From contig DDEQ01000043.1 in assembly GCA_002336105.1 (NCBI GenBank), forward strand, positions 1 through 43,537: 43,537 nucleotides of DNA, given 5' to 3'. The stretch is from Chthonomonas sp. UBA1950 (GTDB lineage: Bacteria > Armatimonadota > Fimbriimonadia > Fimbriimonadales > Fimbriimonadaceae). The stretch's first letter is position 1. Each line of letters begins with the position of its first letter. Made by a program: the position numbers and the translations under genes. The notes below the pieces were generated by a model that had not been told where the DNA came from, did not search any database, and worked only from the letters and a program-made list of their open reading frames with translations. Positions 1-7,087 of this stretch are shown in pieces.

Positions 1-151
1 AGCATTCCAAGCCGCACTCAGGACAGACCGCAGGACCCACGTGCTCTACACGAATCTCAAGCTCACCAGCTTCTTGCCGGAAATCTACCGACGACACGCG
101 CCAACAAGAACTCAAAGAAAGAAGAGACGAGAAGATCTCCGTGTCACGCAC
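1..151 (-). CDS. ISL3-family transposase, N-terminal part only (runs off the left edge)
   Basis: Reading leftward from GTG at 151 gives about 50 residues beginning MRDTEIFSSLLSL, then SCWRVSSVDF, a GELEIRVEH segment and CPECGLEC. This order (short helical start, a W-V-x-x-V strand, VEH, then a CPxCG zinc ribbon) is the typical N-terminus of ISL3-family transposases, whose zinc ribbon contributes to binding the terminal repeats. The DDE catalytic core lies outside the window, so whether the enzyme is intact cannot be judged. GTG at 157 is an alternative start; neither has a clear Shine-Dalgarno. The family call is from residue pattern only and I am fairly sure of it. Confidence 0.75.
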   Translation of the reverse strand, partial: MRDTEIFSSLLSLSSCWRVSSVDFRQEAGELEIRVEHVGPAVCPECGLEC

Positions 152-170
152 AAACACTAGACGAACAAAA

Positions 171-193
171 CCCACTCAATTCTTCATAGACCC
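171..193 (-). repeat. Putative terminal inverted repeat of the ISL3 element
   Basis: This 23-bp stretch reads GGGTCTATGAAGAATTGAGT followed by GGG on the minus strand. It is proposed as the left IR because of its GG start and its place directly before the transposase. The matching right IR is not in the window. Confidence 0.45.
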
Positions 194-294
194 TAATTTA
201 CAGATAGCGTACGGAACGTGCTTGCAGAGTGCGTCCCGTATGTTAATTTCTCCCCGAACAGAGGAGCTTGATCTAGTTAACGATCAAACCAAGC

Positions 295-558
295 TTACTG
301 TCCAGTTCGGGGTGCGCTTCCTAAGACCGTCGAAGCCTTAACTCCATACTTTGCCTCAATCTCTTTGTAGTGCTCCTCTTTCTGAGCCTGAGGCATTGGG
401 CTTGATGCGTAGTAGCGGATCTGATCCTCAGGACTAGAATTCGCTAATGCGTTCTTGGCGTCTTCTCGGCTCATTCCTGACGGAGCCATGCCCGCATTAC
501 AGCCAATTCCGACTACCGATAGTAAAAAAACGAGAGATACGAGCGTCTTTGATGTCAT
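295..558 (-). CDS. Small lipoprotein (87 aa) paired with the upstream pseudopilin
   Basis: The protein starts MTSKTLVSLVFLLSVVGIGC: a lysine, a hydrophobic stretch and a lipobox (GIGC), so it is expected to be lipid-anchored after signal peptidase II cleavage at Cys20. The mature part is about 68 residues, polar, with a helix-prone EDAKNALANSSPEDQIRYYAS segment split across two short helices, and ends near an RTGQ tail. The start at 558 is supported by a strong AGGAGGA Shine-Dalgarno about 9 nt upstream. It lies 66 nt downstream of the pseudopilin stop on the same strand, with a perfect hairpin between. The second pseudopilin (10748) is also followed by a small lipoprotein; both proteins share a pattern of short charged helices but are not obviously homologous. 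Function unknown. Confidence 0.75.
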   Translation of the reverse strand: MTSKTLVSLVFLLSVVGIGCNAGMAPSGMSREDAKNALANSSPEDQIRYYASSPMPQAQKEEHYKEIEAKYGVKASTVLGSAPRTGQ

Positions 559-586
559 CTGTGTCTTCCTCCTCTTAACGCGAATT

Positions 587-613
587 AGGCGAGTAGCTCA
601 GTGCTACTCGCCT
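587..613 (-). other. Perfect intercistronic hairpin between pseudopilin and lipoprotein
   Basis: Arms AGGCGAGTAGC (587-597) and GCTACTCGCCT (603-613) are perfectly complementary over 11 bp with a 5-nt loop. It begins 11 nt after the pseudopilin stop and ends about 15 nt before the lipoprotein Shine-Dalgarno. In the direction of transcription no T-run follows, so it is more likely an mRNA stabiliser or processing element than a terminator. Confidence 0.7.
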
Positions 614-624
614 TTCGAATGCTC

Positions 625-1587
625 TTATTGGTTGTCTGGTGAGGCCCAGTTGGTACCCCACCAATTATATGCCTTACCATTTTGCTCTGAATGAGGTGCC
701 CCACCGGACCAAGACGCGCCATAAGGATTTGAGCCGCCCTCGCCGCCGTTCCAAGTGTCTGTGAACATCAAGTTTCCGTCTCCCTTGATGTTTGGCAACA
801 ATCTTGTAGCCTTATAGTAGCTTGCATGTCCGTCCATATGAGCGGCGTTTGATCCATCTTGCCAATAACCTAGTTTGCTGCCCCAAAAACCAGTGAGTAC
901 GTTACCTGGCCATGTCTTTCCTGATGGAGGAAAGTCGATCCAGACTACGACTTTAGCGACACTAGTGAAAGACGTTGCCCCCGAACCAACTCCTTCTACA
1001 CCACCATCGCCTCCAACCCCCGTGCCGGCTCCGCCCGCCGACGTGGTATTAGGCGCCGGCGCATAGTAGGCGTATCTTCCTTGGTCTCGACACGGGGTCC
1101 CTACGGCGGCCTTCTCATAGCCAAAAATGTTCTGATTGAGTCGATAATCCATAGGGGGATAGATATCGTTGTAATACTTCGCGCCCCCAGCAGAAGATGT
1201 TCCTAGCCCAACACAAGGGTCACTTGGATTGAGCATATATCCTGGAGGTGTACTGAAGTCAGGATTGTCAGCTTTCTGGTGTTGAACCGCGCCTTGTTTC
1301 CAAGAGACAGCGGTGTTCTTAAAGATATCTTTGCTCTTCGTGTATGGAAGAATTCTGGCAGCAAAAACATAATCTTCTTGAAAATTCGTGTGCGGAAGAT
1401 AATCGTCGGCATCGTTCGAATAAATCAACGTTGCCGTCATGTTCTGCTTCAGGTTCGAGAGGTCAGTCGTCTTTTTGGCAGCAAGCTTCGCTTGGGCAAA
1501 AACTGGGAACAGAATAGCGGCTAAGATCGCGATGATCGCGATAACTACGAGCAGTTCAATGAGTGTAAAGGCTCTTCTTCGAGACAT
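625..1587 (-). CDS. Pseudopilin-like protein, prepilin N-terminus with C-terminal DGHA (320 aa)
   Basis: The N-terminus MSRRRAFTLIELLVVIAI is a class III (type IV pilin-like) leader: basic residues, then cleavage before Phe with Glu at +5, leading into a long hydrophobic helix ending in FPVFAQAK. The rest is a Gly/Ser/Tyr-rich globular domain ending in a NAAHMDGHASYYK strand. The DG motif near the end is typical of the abundant DUF1559/H-X9-DG pseudopilin-like proteins of planctomycetes and armatimonadetes. The start at 1587 was chosen because GGAGGAAT lies at proper spacing and the pilin leader begins there; the reading frame extends upstream without coding signs. It is followed by a hairpin and a small lipoprotein, and preceded by a LacI regulator on the same strand. 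The exact role (surface filament, secretion pseudopilin or adhesin) is unknown. Confidence 0.85.
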   Translation of the reverse strand: MSRRRAFTLIELLVVIAIIAILAAILFPVFAQAKLAAKKTTDLSNLKQNMTATLIYSNDADDYLPHTNFQEDYVFAARILPYTKSKDIFKNTAVSWKQGAVQHQKADNPDFSTPPGYMLNPSDPCVGLGTSSAGGAKYYNDIYPPMDYRLNQNIFGYEKAAVGTPCRDQGRYAYYAPAPNTTSAGGAGTGVGGDGGVEGVGSGATSFTSVAKVVVWIDFPPSGKTWPGNVLTGFWGSKLGYWQDGSNAAHMDGHASYYKATRLLPNIKGDGNLMFTDTWNGGEGGSNPYGASWSGGAPHSEQNGKAYNWWGTNWASPDNQ

Positions 1588-1963
1588 GGTTTGGATTCCT
1601 CCGAGTTCTTTATCTAGTTCGGATATTGTTGTAGAGGTGAATGTGCACAACTTGTGCCGCAATCACCAAATGACGACGAATGAGGATGACTTTGGGGAAC
1701 GGATCCGCAGTCATCGCTATTTTTGACGACCAGCCCGTTTTTCAACGGTGTAAACGACGAAACGGGTTCAGTCCTGAGAGAGCAGTCTCTACTAGATCGA
1801 TCCGTTGTTGCGTTACAAAATCGTTGGCTTCCGAGCGCAACTAGAATCGGAGCCAGATTCCTGAGCGTAAAGTCTCTCGATGCAATCAAGGAATCATGAT
1901 CAATCCGCTGAATACGTAATCTTGTATTCGTTGAATATCCGCACTCGTTCTGGAAGGATGCCA
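1588..1963. other. 376-bp non-coding stretch between lacI-type gene and pseudopilin
   Basis: No convincing gene. It holds several short palindromes: GCACAA-c-TTGTGC at 1645-1657, CCCGTTT/AAACGGG at 1734-1740 and 1760-1766, and GAATAC-N8-GTATTC at 1910-1929. Any of these could bind the adjacent LacI regulator and control the pseudopilin. No clear -35/-10 pair was found, although a TTGTGC element on the minus strand overlaps the first palindrome. Confidence 0.4.
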
Positions 1964-3016
1964 CTAGCGTATTCCCTCCCAGGTTGGCATTGATGACCCG
2001 CGAACTTTGAGTTCGCAAGGCACGATCATGCGCCGCTCACCGACTGCTGGTCTCCCTTCAATAATTCGAAGCAATCTGTCACAAGCTGACCGGACAATTT
2101 GTTGGATATTTAGGCTAACCGAAGTCAACCCACACTCAAGCAGGTCGCACAGACTTGAATCGTTAAAACTAACGAGCCCGAGTTGCTGAGGAATCTTAAT
2201 GCCCAGATACCTTGCCGCCAAAACGACGCCCATTGCCATGTAGTCATCAAGAACAACAAGCGCATCTGGACGGTTTGGGCTCGACAGAATTTGTAGCGCC
2301 TCGGCGCGGGCCGATTCTGGACCAAATTGGGAGTGCCAAACGAGATGGTCATCTTGACGACCGCGAACTGCGCGCTGGTAACCCGTGATGCGGTCGTCGC
2401 TTACGGTTATTCCCCGTTTGCCACCTAGAATGCCGACTCGCTTATATCCTGAGTTCAGAAGGTGAAGGGTGGCCATCTCCGCAGCCAGTACATTGTCGTT
2501 ATCGACGGAGTGAATTGAAGCACTGAGGAGAGGATTGCCGATGAGCACAAACGGGAATTCGTCTTCGTAAAGTCGCTGAATCCGCTCGTCCCGCGCTTGG
2601 CTCTCAACAAGAATAAGCCCGTCGACACGTCGAGTTCGAAGCATTTCGTCATAAACGGCTTGCTGATGAAACTCATCTGAAACCATATCAAGGCAAAGGT
2701 GATACGGTTTTCCACTTAAATATTCAATGATCTCTGCGGTCAGGTTTGAAAAGAACGGATCGTTCATCAAGCCGCCGCTGGGACGGTTGACCACAAAACC
2801 GATGAGACCGGTGCGGCGATTCCGAAGTGAACGAGCACGAACGTCAGGCTGGTAGTTATTTGCCTCAACAGCTTCAATAACGCGTTGGCGGATCGACTCT
2901 TCGACCTTGTCATCTCCCGCTAAAACTCGGGAAACAGTCGCCTGACTCACGTTCGCGATTCTCGCGATATCGTGCTGCGTTACACGTGCTCCAAGACCCG
3001 GCTGCATCTTTGCCAT
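1964..3016 (-). CDS. LacI-family transcriptional regulator (pseudopilin locus 1)
   Basis: The N-terminus carries a LacI helix-turn-helix (VTQHDIARIANVSQATVSRV, about residues 12-31 of the version starting MAKMQPG), followed by the hinge region NNYQPDVRARSLRNRRTG. The remainder is a periplasmic-binding-protein-like effector domain, ending with the SFNDSSLCDLLECGLTSV segment typical of the family. Such proteins are dimeric repressors answering to sugars or related small molecules; the ligand is not predictable here. A GTG at 3037 also opens the frame, but a minus-strand TATAAC at 3029-3034 suggests transcription begins inside it, so ATG at 3016 (or 3007) is preferred. The gene is divergent from an XRE regulator with a perfect palindrome between them, consistent with autoregulation. 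The pseudopilin gene follows 376 bp downstream. Confidence 0.85.
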   Translation of the reverse strand: MAKMQPGLGARVTQHDIARIANVSQATVSRVLAGDDKVEESIRQRVIEAVEANNYQPDVRARSLRNRRTGLIGFVVNRPSGGLMNDPFFSNLTAEIIEYLSGKPYHLCLDMVSDEFHQQAVYDEMLRTRRVDGLILVESQARDERIQRLYEDEFPFVLIGNPLLSASIHSVDNDNVLAAEMATLHLLNSGYKRVGILGGKRGITVSDDRITGYQRAVRGRQDDHLVWHSQFGPESARAEALQILSSPNRPDALVVLDDYMAMGVVLAARYLGIKIPQQLGLVSFNDSSLCDLLECGLTSVSLNIQQIVRSACDRLLRIIEGRPAVGERRMIVPCELKVRGSSMPTWEGIR

Positions 3017-3039
3017 CGGAATGATAATGTTATACACGA

Positions 3040-3067
3040 GAATTCGTATTCATGTGTATACGAATTC
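3040..3067. promoter_or_regulatory. Perfect 10-bp-arm palindrome, likely operator of the divergent regulator pair
   Basis: Arms GAATTCGTAT (3040-3049) and ATACGAATTC (3058-3067) are exact inverted repeats with an 8-nt centre. The palindrome covers the expected -35 region of the rightward XRE gene and lies just upstream of the LacI-type gene's -10. It probably binds one of the two regulators. Confidence 0.7.
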
Positions 3068-3078
3068 TGAATTCATAC

Positions 3079-3091
3079 TATAATCTGAATC
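3079..3091 (+). promoter_or_regulatory. Consensus -10 box for a leaderless XRE regulator mRNA
   Basis: A perfect TATAAT occupies 3079-3084 and is followed by 7 nt and then the ATG at 3092. There is no Shine-Dalgarno, so transcription probably starts at the A of ATG. The -35 region overlaps the 3040-3067 palindrome. Confidence 0.65.
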
Positions 3092-3352
3092 ATGAGTCTG
3101 AGCGCCGAAGAAGCGATGCTTGCCAAATACGACAGGGCGATCGGAAAAGCAATCTCAGCAAGGAGGAAAACCCTGGGATTACGGCAAGACCAATTAGGAG
3201 ATGCCGTCCATCGAACTTATGTGAGTGACATCGAAAGAGGATTGAAAAGTCCCTCCTATAGAACGTTGCTCAAAGTCGCCAATGCCTTGGGTTGCCAAGC
3301 TTCAGATTTAGTTTTGGAAGCAGAGCGCCGGATGAGTGCGAATTCAGCCTGA
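3092..3352 (+). CDS. XRE-family helix-turn-helix regulator (86 aa)
   Basis: A single small HTH_3/XRE domain spans about residues 14-72: IGKAISARRKTLGLRQDQLG, then VHRTYVSDIERGLKSPSYRT and a LLKVANALGCQASDLVLEAE ending. The helix-turn-helix core (RQDQLGDAVHRTYVSDIERG) and the final ALG-x-x-x-SDLV pattern match Cro/cI-type repressors. There is no extra effector domain, so it is a DNA-binding module alone. It is divergent from the LacI-family gene, and its promoter shares that gene's operator-like palindrome. The genes it controls are unknown; it may also influence livF, which begins 30 nt downstream. Confidence 0.85.
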   Translation: MSLSAEEAMLAKYDRAIGKAISARRKTLGLRQDQLGDAVHRTYVSDIERGLKSPSYRTLLKVANALGCQASDLVLEAERRMSANSA

Positions 3353-3381
3353 AATGAGGCTATTATGTTTAGTTCATTAGC

Positions 3382-4080
3382 ATGTTAGAGATTCAGGGAA
3401 TTAACGTTTTTTATGGTGCGATTCAGGCACTCAATGATGTCTCGATCCAAGTTCAACCTGGCGAAGTTGTAGCCATTATCGGTTCAAACGGAGCCGGTAA
3501 AAGCACTCTATTAAGAACGATTAGTGGCCTGCTTCGACCACGAAGCGGAAGCATCACCTTTAAAGGTAAAGACCTCACCCAAGCGCCTCCGCATGATATT
3601 GTCAAGCTCGGGATTTCTCACTCCCCCGAAGGTCGGCGAATCTTTACAAATATGTCGGTTCAAGAGAATCTTCAAATGGGAGCATATATTCGTCGTGATG
3701 ATATTCATGATGATCTGGACGCTGTCATGCAGCGGTTTCCCCGATTGAAAGAGCGCATCAAGCAAAACGCAGGAACGCTCAGTGGTGGCGAGCAACAAAT
3801 GCTTGCCATTGGACGTGCTTTGATGTCCAGACCGGAAATCCTGCTCCTCGACGAACCAAGTCTTGGTCTTGCCCCGAACTTAGTTGCTGAGATTTTTAAC
3901 ATCGTGATCGATCTCAACAAAGAAGGAAGAACCATTCTGATCGTCGAGCAAAACGCAAATCGTGCTCTCGAAGTGGCTCATCGCGCCTATGTTTTAGAGA
4001 CGGGAAACATCGTATTGAACGACACCGGCAAAAACCTCCTGGCAAACCCGAAAGTCAAAGAAGCTTATCTCGGCGGATAA
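3382..4080 (+). CDS. livF: Branched-chain amino-acid ABC transporter ATPase LivF
   Basis: A 232-residue ABC ATPase of normal LivF length. Motifs seen: Walker A GSNGAGKST (about residue 35), the SHSPEGRRIFTNMSVQENL segment characteristic of LivF, signature LSGGEQQ, Walker B ILLLDEPSLGLAP and the H-loop region after IVEQN. LivF and LivG form the two ATPase subunits powering the LivHM permease in the cytoplasmic membrane. Here livF is 14 kb away from livKHMG (18099-22527), which lacks its own livF. It is 18 nt upstream of rimI and probably co-transcribed with rimI-tsaD. An alternative partner elsewhere in the genome cannot be excluded. Confidence 0.9.
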   Translation: MLEIQGINVFYGAIQALNDVSIQVQPGEVVAIIGSNGAGKSTLLRTISGLLRPRSGSITFKGKDLTQAPPHDIVKLGISHSPEGRRIFTNMSVQENLQMGAYIRRDDIHDDLDAVMQRFPRLKERIKQNAGTLSGGEQQMLAIGRALMSRPEILLLDEPSLGLAPNLVAEIFNIVIDLNKEGRTILIVEQNANRALEVAHRAYVLETGNIVLNDTGKNLLANPKVKEAYLGG

Positions 4081-4098
4081 CTTCCATAATAGGGATTG

Positions 4099-4578
4099 GT
4101 GCACGACCTCAAAACTCTTCGATTGGAAAGGCTCCGAGAGGAGCATATCCCGGCGATCCTTCAGATTGAGAAGGTCGCTAACGGGGCTCCGTGGTCCGAA
4201 CGAAGCTTTCGAAATGAGTTAAGTCATCCTCACGGGGTGTTTTTCACCGCCCTTTTGGAGGGAAAGGTCGTTGGTTACGGAGGAGTTTGGCTCTTAGTCG
4301 ACGAAGCCCATATCACAACGGTCGCTGTTGAAGAAACTCTTCGCAGAAATGGAATTGGTCGGCGAATTATGCTCGACCTACTGAAAGCCGCCAAAGAACG
4401 AGGAATGACTTGCTCGACGCTTGAAGTTCGAGCTGGTAATGTCGGCGCGATCAAGCTCTACGAAGGCCTTGGATATGCCGTCACCGCAACCCGAAAAGGC
4501 TATTACCCTGACAACAAGGAAGATGCAGTTGTCATGTGGATGTACGAACTCGATAAGTGGGAGCCGCCGATTCGGTGA
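4099..4578 (+). CDS. rimI: GNAT acetyltransferase, ribosomal-protein N-acetyltransferase RimI type
   Basis: The protein (about 159 aa) has the GNAT fold: the RLEREEH-like opening, PWSERSFRNEL (the typical RimI PW-x-x-x-x-F/L-E segment), the acetyl-CoA loop RRNGIGRR matching R-x-x-G-x-G, and NVGAIKLYEGLGY followed by RKGYYPDNKEDAVVM. RimI acetylates the N-terminal alanine of ribosomal protein S18. Position directly before tsaD is a common arrangement, and the two overlap. TTG at 4096 and GTG at 4099 are both possible starts; GTG is preferred and there is no good Shine-Dalgarno. Confidence 0.88.
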   Translation: MHDLKTLRLERLREEHIPAILQIEKVANGAPWSERSFRNELSHPHGVFFTALLEGKVVGYGGVWLLVDEAHITTVAVEETLRRNGIGRRIMLDLLKAAKERGMTCSTLEVRAGNVGAIKLYEGLGYAVTATRKGYYPDNKEDAVVMWMYELDKWEPPIR

Positions 4579-5600
4579 CACTCTTTCCTGACCTGCTCCT
4601 CGCGATAGAAACCAGTTGTGACGAAACGTCCGTCGCGATTTTACGGGGACGTGAAGTCTTAGCAAACGCCGTAGCCAGCCAAATCGACCTTCATCGAAAG
4701 TGGGGTGGAGTCGTGCCAGAAGCTGCGGCAAGAGCCCACGTCGAAGCGATCTTGCCGATGATTCAGGAAGCCACCACGACGGCAAAAGTCAACTTAAAGG
4801 ACATTCGAGCGATTGCGGTCACTAACCGACCTGGATTAGTCGGGGCGCTGAGTGTTGGTGTTTGTGCGGCCAAAGGGCTTGCCTTTTCATTAGGGATACC
4901 ATTGATTGGTGTTCATCACCTCGAAGGGCACATCATGAGCACCCTCGGAGCAGATCAAGACCTTCCCTTCCCTCACACGGCTCTTGTCGTCTCAGGTGGC
5001 CATACCGAGATCGTCGATGTACAAGCACCCGGGTCCTACCGACTGATTGGGCAAACTCTTGATGACGCCGCGGGTGAAGCATTTGATAAGGGTTCGAGGC
5101 TGCTCGGCCTAGGTTATCCTGGAGGGTTGGCTATCCAACAAGCTGCAATCGGAGGAAATCCTAAGCGATATCCTTTACCAAAAGGGCTTTCTGGAGACAC
5201 CATCGACTTCTCTTTCAGTGGACTAAAAACCGCAATGCTCAGGCTCGTTGAGAAGGAGGGATCGGAAATCGATATCTCGGACGCGGCCGCGAGTCTGCAA
5301 GAAACGATTGTTTCTGTTCTGGTTGAACGAGCAATGCGTGCAGCCGACCAGTTGGATTCGACCGCATTAACCCTTGTTGGAGGTGTGGCTGCAAACGTCT
5401 GCCTTCGAGAAAGACTTCAGCTAGCGTGCGAAAAGACAGGCATGACGTTCGTGACTCCACCGATCTCGCTTTGCACAGATAACGCCGCCATGATCGGATT
5501 CGCCGCGTCTGCCCGATTAGCTAGAGGCGAAAGCTCTGACTTCTCGCTTGACGTTTACCCGAATGCAGATCTGCCTGGGATTGACGGTCATGGCTTCTGA
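4575..5600 (+). CDS. tsaD: tRNA N6-adenosine threonylcarbamoyltransferase TsaD
   Basis: TsaD (341 aa) transfers the threonylcarbamoyl group to A37 of ANN-decoding tRNAs together with TsaB and TsaE. Seen here: LAIETSCDETSVAI at the start, RAHVEAI, the metal-binding HHLEGH (H-x3-H type), VVSGGHTEIV, DDAAGEAFDKGSRLLGLGYPGG, FSFSGLKTA, GGVAANVCLRE and the C-terminal LCTDNAAMIGFA. Length is normal. The start GTG at 4575 was chosen because it forms a GTGA overlap with the rimI stop and lies downstream of a GGGAG; an upstream GTG at 4557 would add six residues without family support. tsaB and tsaE are not in the window. Confidence 0.93.
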   Translation: MTLFPDLLLAIETSCDETSVAILRGREVLANAVASQIDLHRKWGGVVPEAAARAHVEAILPMIQEATTTAKVNLKDIRAIAVTNRPGLVGALSVGVCAAKGLAFSLGIPLIGVHHLEGHIMSTLGADQDLPFPHTALVVSGGHTEIVDVQAPGSYRLIGQTLDDAAGEAFDKGSRLLGLGYPGGLAIQQAAIGGNPKRYPLPKGLSGDTIDFSFSGLKTAMLRLVEKEGSEIDISDAAASLQETIVSVLVERAMRAADQLDSTALTLVGGVAANVCLRERLQLACEKTGMTFVTPPISLCTDNAAMIGFAASARLARGESSDFSLDVYPNADLPGIDGHGF

Positions 5601-5784
5601 TTCCAAGCCTGTTCGAATGTGCGTTTGTGGTCAAGTGACTTTCAAAGAGATTTGGGATTCTGGATTACGTGACCTAGAAAGCGCTCAGTTAGTCTTTGAC
5701 TGTGCCAAATCATGCCGGCTATGCGAACCGTATATCAAGCGGATGTTCGAGACCGGCGAAACCGAATTTGAAGTGATGGACTAG
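5590..5784 (+). CDS. BFD-like [2Fe-2S]-binding protein (64 aa)
   Basis: A tiny protein with Cys-x-Cys at residues 11 and 13 and Cys-x-x-Cys at 42 and 45 (VRMCVCGQVTFKEI ... CRLCEPYI). This is the cysteine pattern of BFD-type [2Fe-2S] domains, found alone in bacterioferritin-associated ferredoxin and as a module in nitrite reductases. An additional Cys38 lies nearby. The start at 5590 lies inside the tsaD 3' end (11-nt overlap), implying translational coupling; a longer version starting at 5548 would only add tsaD-overlapping sequence. Its redox partner is unknown. The stop codon overlaps the stop of the convergent glycosyltransferase in the palindrome CTAG. Confidence 0.75.
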   Translation: MASDSKPVRMCVCGQVTFKEIWDSGLRDLESAQLVFDCAKSCRLCEPYIKRMFETGETEFEVMD

Positions 5785-6653
5785 AGCTTGCCCTTCAGTT
5801 TCAACAGTCGTTTCTGAATAGATCGACTTAACTTATGACTCTGCGACATGTATCCAAACCCATGTTCCTGTTCGTATTCTTCAAGTTTCCTAAGATAGCT
5901 CAGTTGCCGCCAGTACACAAAAAAAGCCATATATCGAGACGCATGAAAGATCGTTGGCTCGACGTACCGAACGCCGTATCGCCTACACAAGTATTTGCAT
6001 GTGGCAGTGCGCACATCCATGTCAAGTTTTCCAATGAGCCCCATAGCGCTGTTTGACCAATCCATTTCATCCGGAGCCAGGTGTCCCTTCCCTGTTTGCG
6101 CCATCGCCAACGCAATACACGGCTCGTCAGGAATGAGAGGGTCATCTCTCATAAACCCAAGTTCCTTGGCGCGCTTGCCATAGTCATAAATTGTCTCGAT
6201 GAAGTCTTGGCACTCTTTGGTTCGTTCGTAGTAAATCAGTCCGCCGTTGAACTGAGGCAACGATGCTACGCCATGGTTGCGGCAATGAGTGGCAACGTCT
6301 CCATACCAATCACCTTGCGATACGTGCCGTCCAGCCACGACCAACCCCTTGCCCGCACAATAATCGAAGATAGGATCTAGCCGCTTAAAAGCCAATCCAT
6401 CACTGTCGATGAACAACACCTGGTCTGCCTCGGTTCGATCCAGAGCAGTCAGCTTCGAAAAGAAAATCCATTCAATCGGGTCTTTTGGCTCGATGACTTC
6501 ATCGAAGCTCTTCTCCCACGGATAGTCTTTCAAATCGGTTACGACGACACGATGGGTTGAATCACCAATCAGCCGTAAAGAGCGCCCTAAGCCGAGCGCA
6601 CATTCAGCAAACTTCGGCTTGCCTACAGCCATCGTGTAGACGATGCGTTTCAC
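5781..6653 (-). CDS. GT8-like glycosyltransferase family protein (290 aa)
   Basis: The sequence begins KRIVYTMAVGKPKFAECALG and has a DxD metal and sugar-nucleotide motif (FIDSDGLAF, Asp83 and Asp85) preceded by FFSKLTALD, then FNGGLIYYE around residue 135. This layout resembles nucleotide-diphospho-sugar transferases of the GT-A fold (GT8-like). No membrane segment is seen; the C-terminus is basic (KRLLKLKGKL) and may touch membranes. Donor and acceptor are unknown. It is convergent with the BFD-like gene, the two stop codons sharing 4 nt. Confidence 0.65.
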   Translation of the reverse strand: MKRIVYTMAVGKPKFAECALGLGRSLRLIGDSTHRVVVTDLKDYPWEKSFDEVIEPKDPIEWIFFSKLTALDRTEADQVLFIDSDGLAFKRLDPIFDYCAGKGLVVAGRHVSQGDWYGDVATHCRNHGVASLPQFNGGLIYYERTKECQDFIETIYDYGKRAKELGFMRDDPLIPDEPCIALAMAQTGKGHLAPDEMDWSNSAMGLIGKLDMDVRTATCKYLCRRYGVRYVEPTIFHASRYMAFFVYWRQLSYLRKLEEYEQEHGFGYMSQSHKLSRSIQKRLLKLKGKL

Positions 6654-6760
6654 GCCAAGATGGTAGCACCTCGGGGAGAGTCAAAACCTAGTGAACTTCT
6701 CTATTGGCTAGCTCAAATCACGTTGTACGCTGTATTCAAGACTTCTATTTGGCACATACC

Positions 6761-7087
6761 ATGCATGTATCTTCTCCGATGACTCTTCAAAGGTTCTTTC
6801 CAACTCGGGCGCTGGCGCTGTTGATGTTTATTGGCTTCATTGACCTTACATCGACAGCAATGCTGTACCGAGCTGGGCTTATTGTTGAGCTAAATCCCTT
6901 GATGCGGCCCGTGTTGGAGCAGAGTACGTTCCTGTTTGGAATCGTAAAAGGAGCTACACTAGTCGTCGCATGGTACGTGATGCAACGCTACGCTCAAACG
7001 AATTTGCCATTTGTGAGGAGAGTTTGCGTGATTGGTTCTGCCGCTTACTTGCTGATTTGGACCACTTGGTTTATCGCTGGCAAGTGA
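6761..7087 (+). CDS. Small membrane protein, DUF5658-like
   Basis: About 108 residues with three hydrophobic segments: ALALLMFIGFIDLTSTAMLY, FLFGIVKGATLVVAWYVM and VCVIGSAAYLLIWTTWFIAG. The D in the first helix followed by ELNPLMRPVLEQ between helices matches the DUF5658 pattern (an L-D or I-D then NP-x-M). No function is known for that family. ATG at 6761 and 6779 are both plausible starts; neither has a Shine-Dalgarno. It stands alone between divergent and convergent neighbours. Confidence 0.65.
   Translation: MHVSSPMTLQRFFPTRALALLMFIGFIDLTSTAMLYRAGLIVELNPLMRPVLEQSTFLFGIVKGATLVVAWYVMQRYAQTNLPFVRRVCVIGSAAYLLIWTTWFIAGK

Larger units (their letters stand above)
1..193 (-). mobile_element. End of an ISL3-family insertion sequence
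   Basis: The transposase N-terminus sits just inside a sequence that, read on the minus strand from 193, begins GGGTCTATGAAGAATTGAG. Ends starting with GG and lying a few tens of bases before the transposase start are usual in ISL3 elements. The outer flank (194-201, TAATTTAC on the plus strand) would be one copy of the 8-bp target duplication. The partner end is outside the window, so the boundary is inferred. Confidence 0.6.

Noticed and set aside
1614..2018. 134-codon open frame on the minus strand after the LacI-type gene
   Set aside because: Begins inside the LacI coding region in another frame and shows no domain or Shine-Dalgarno.
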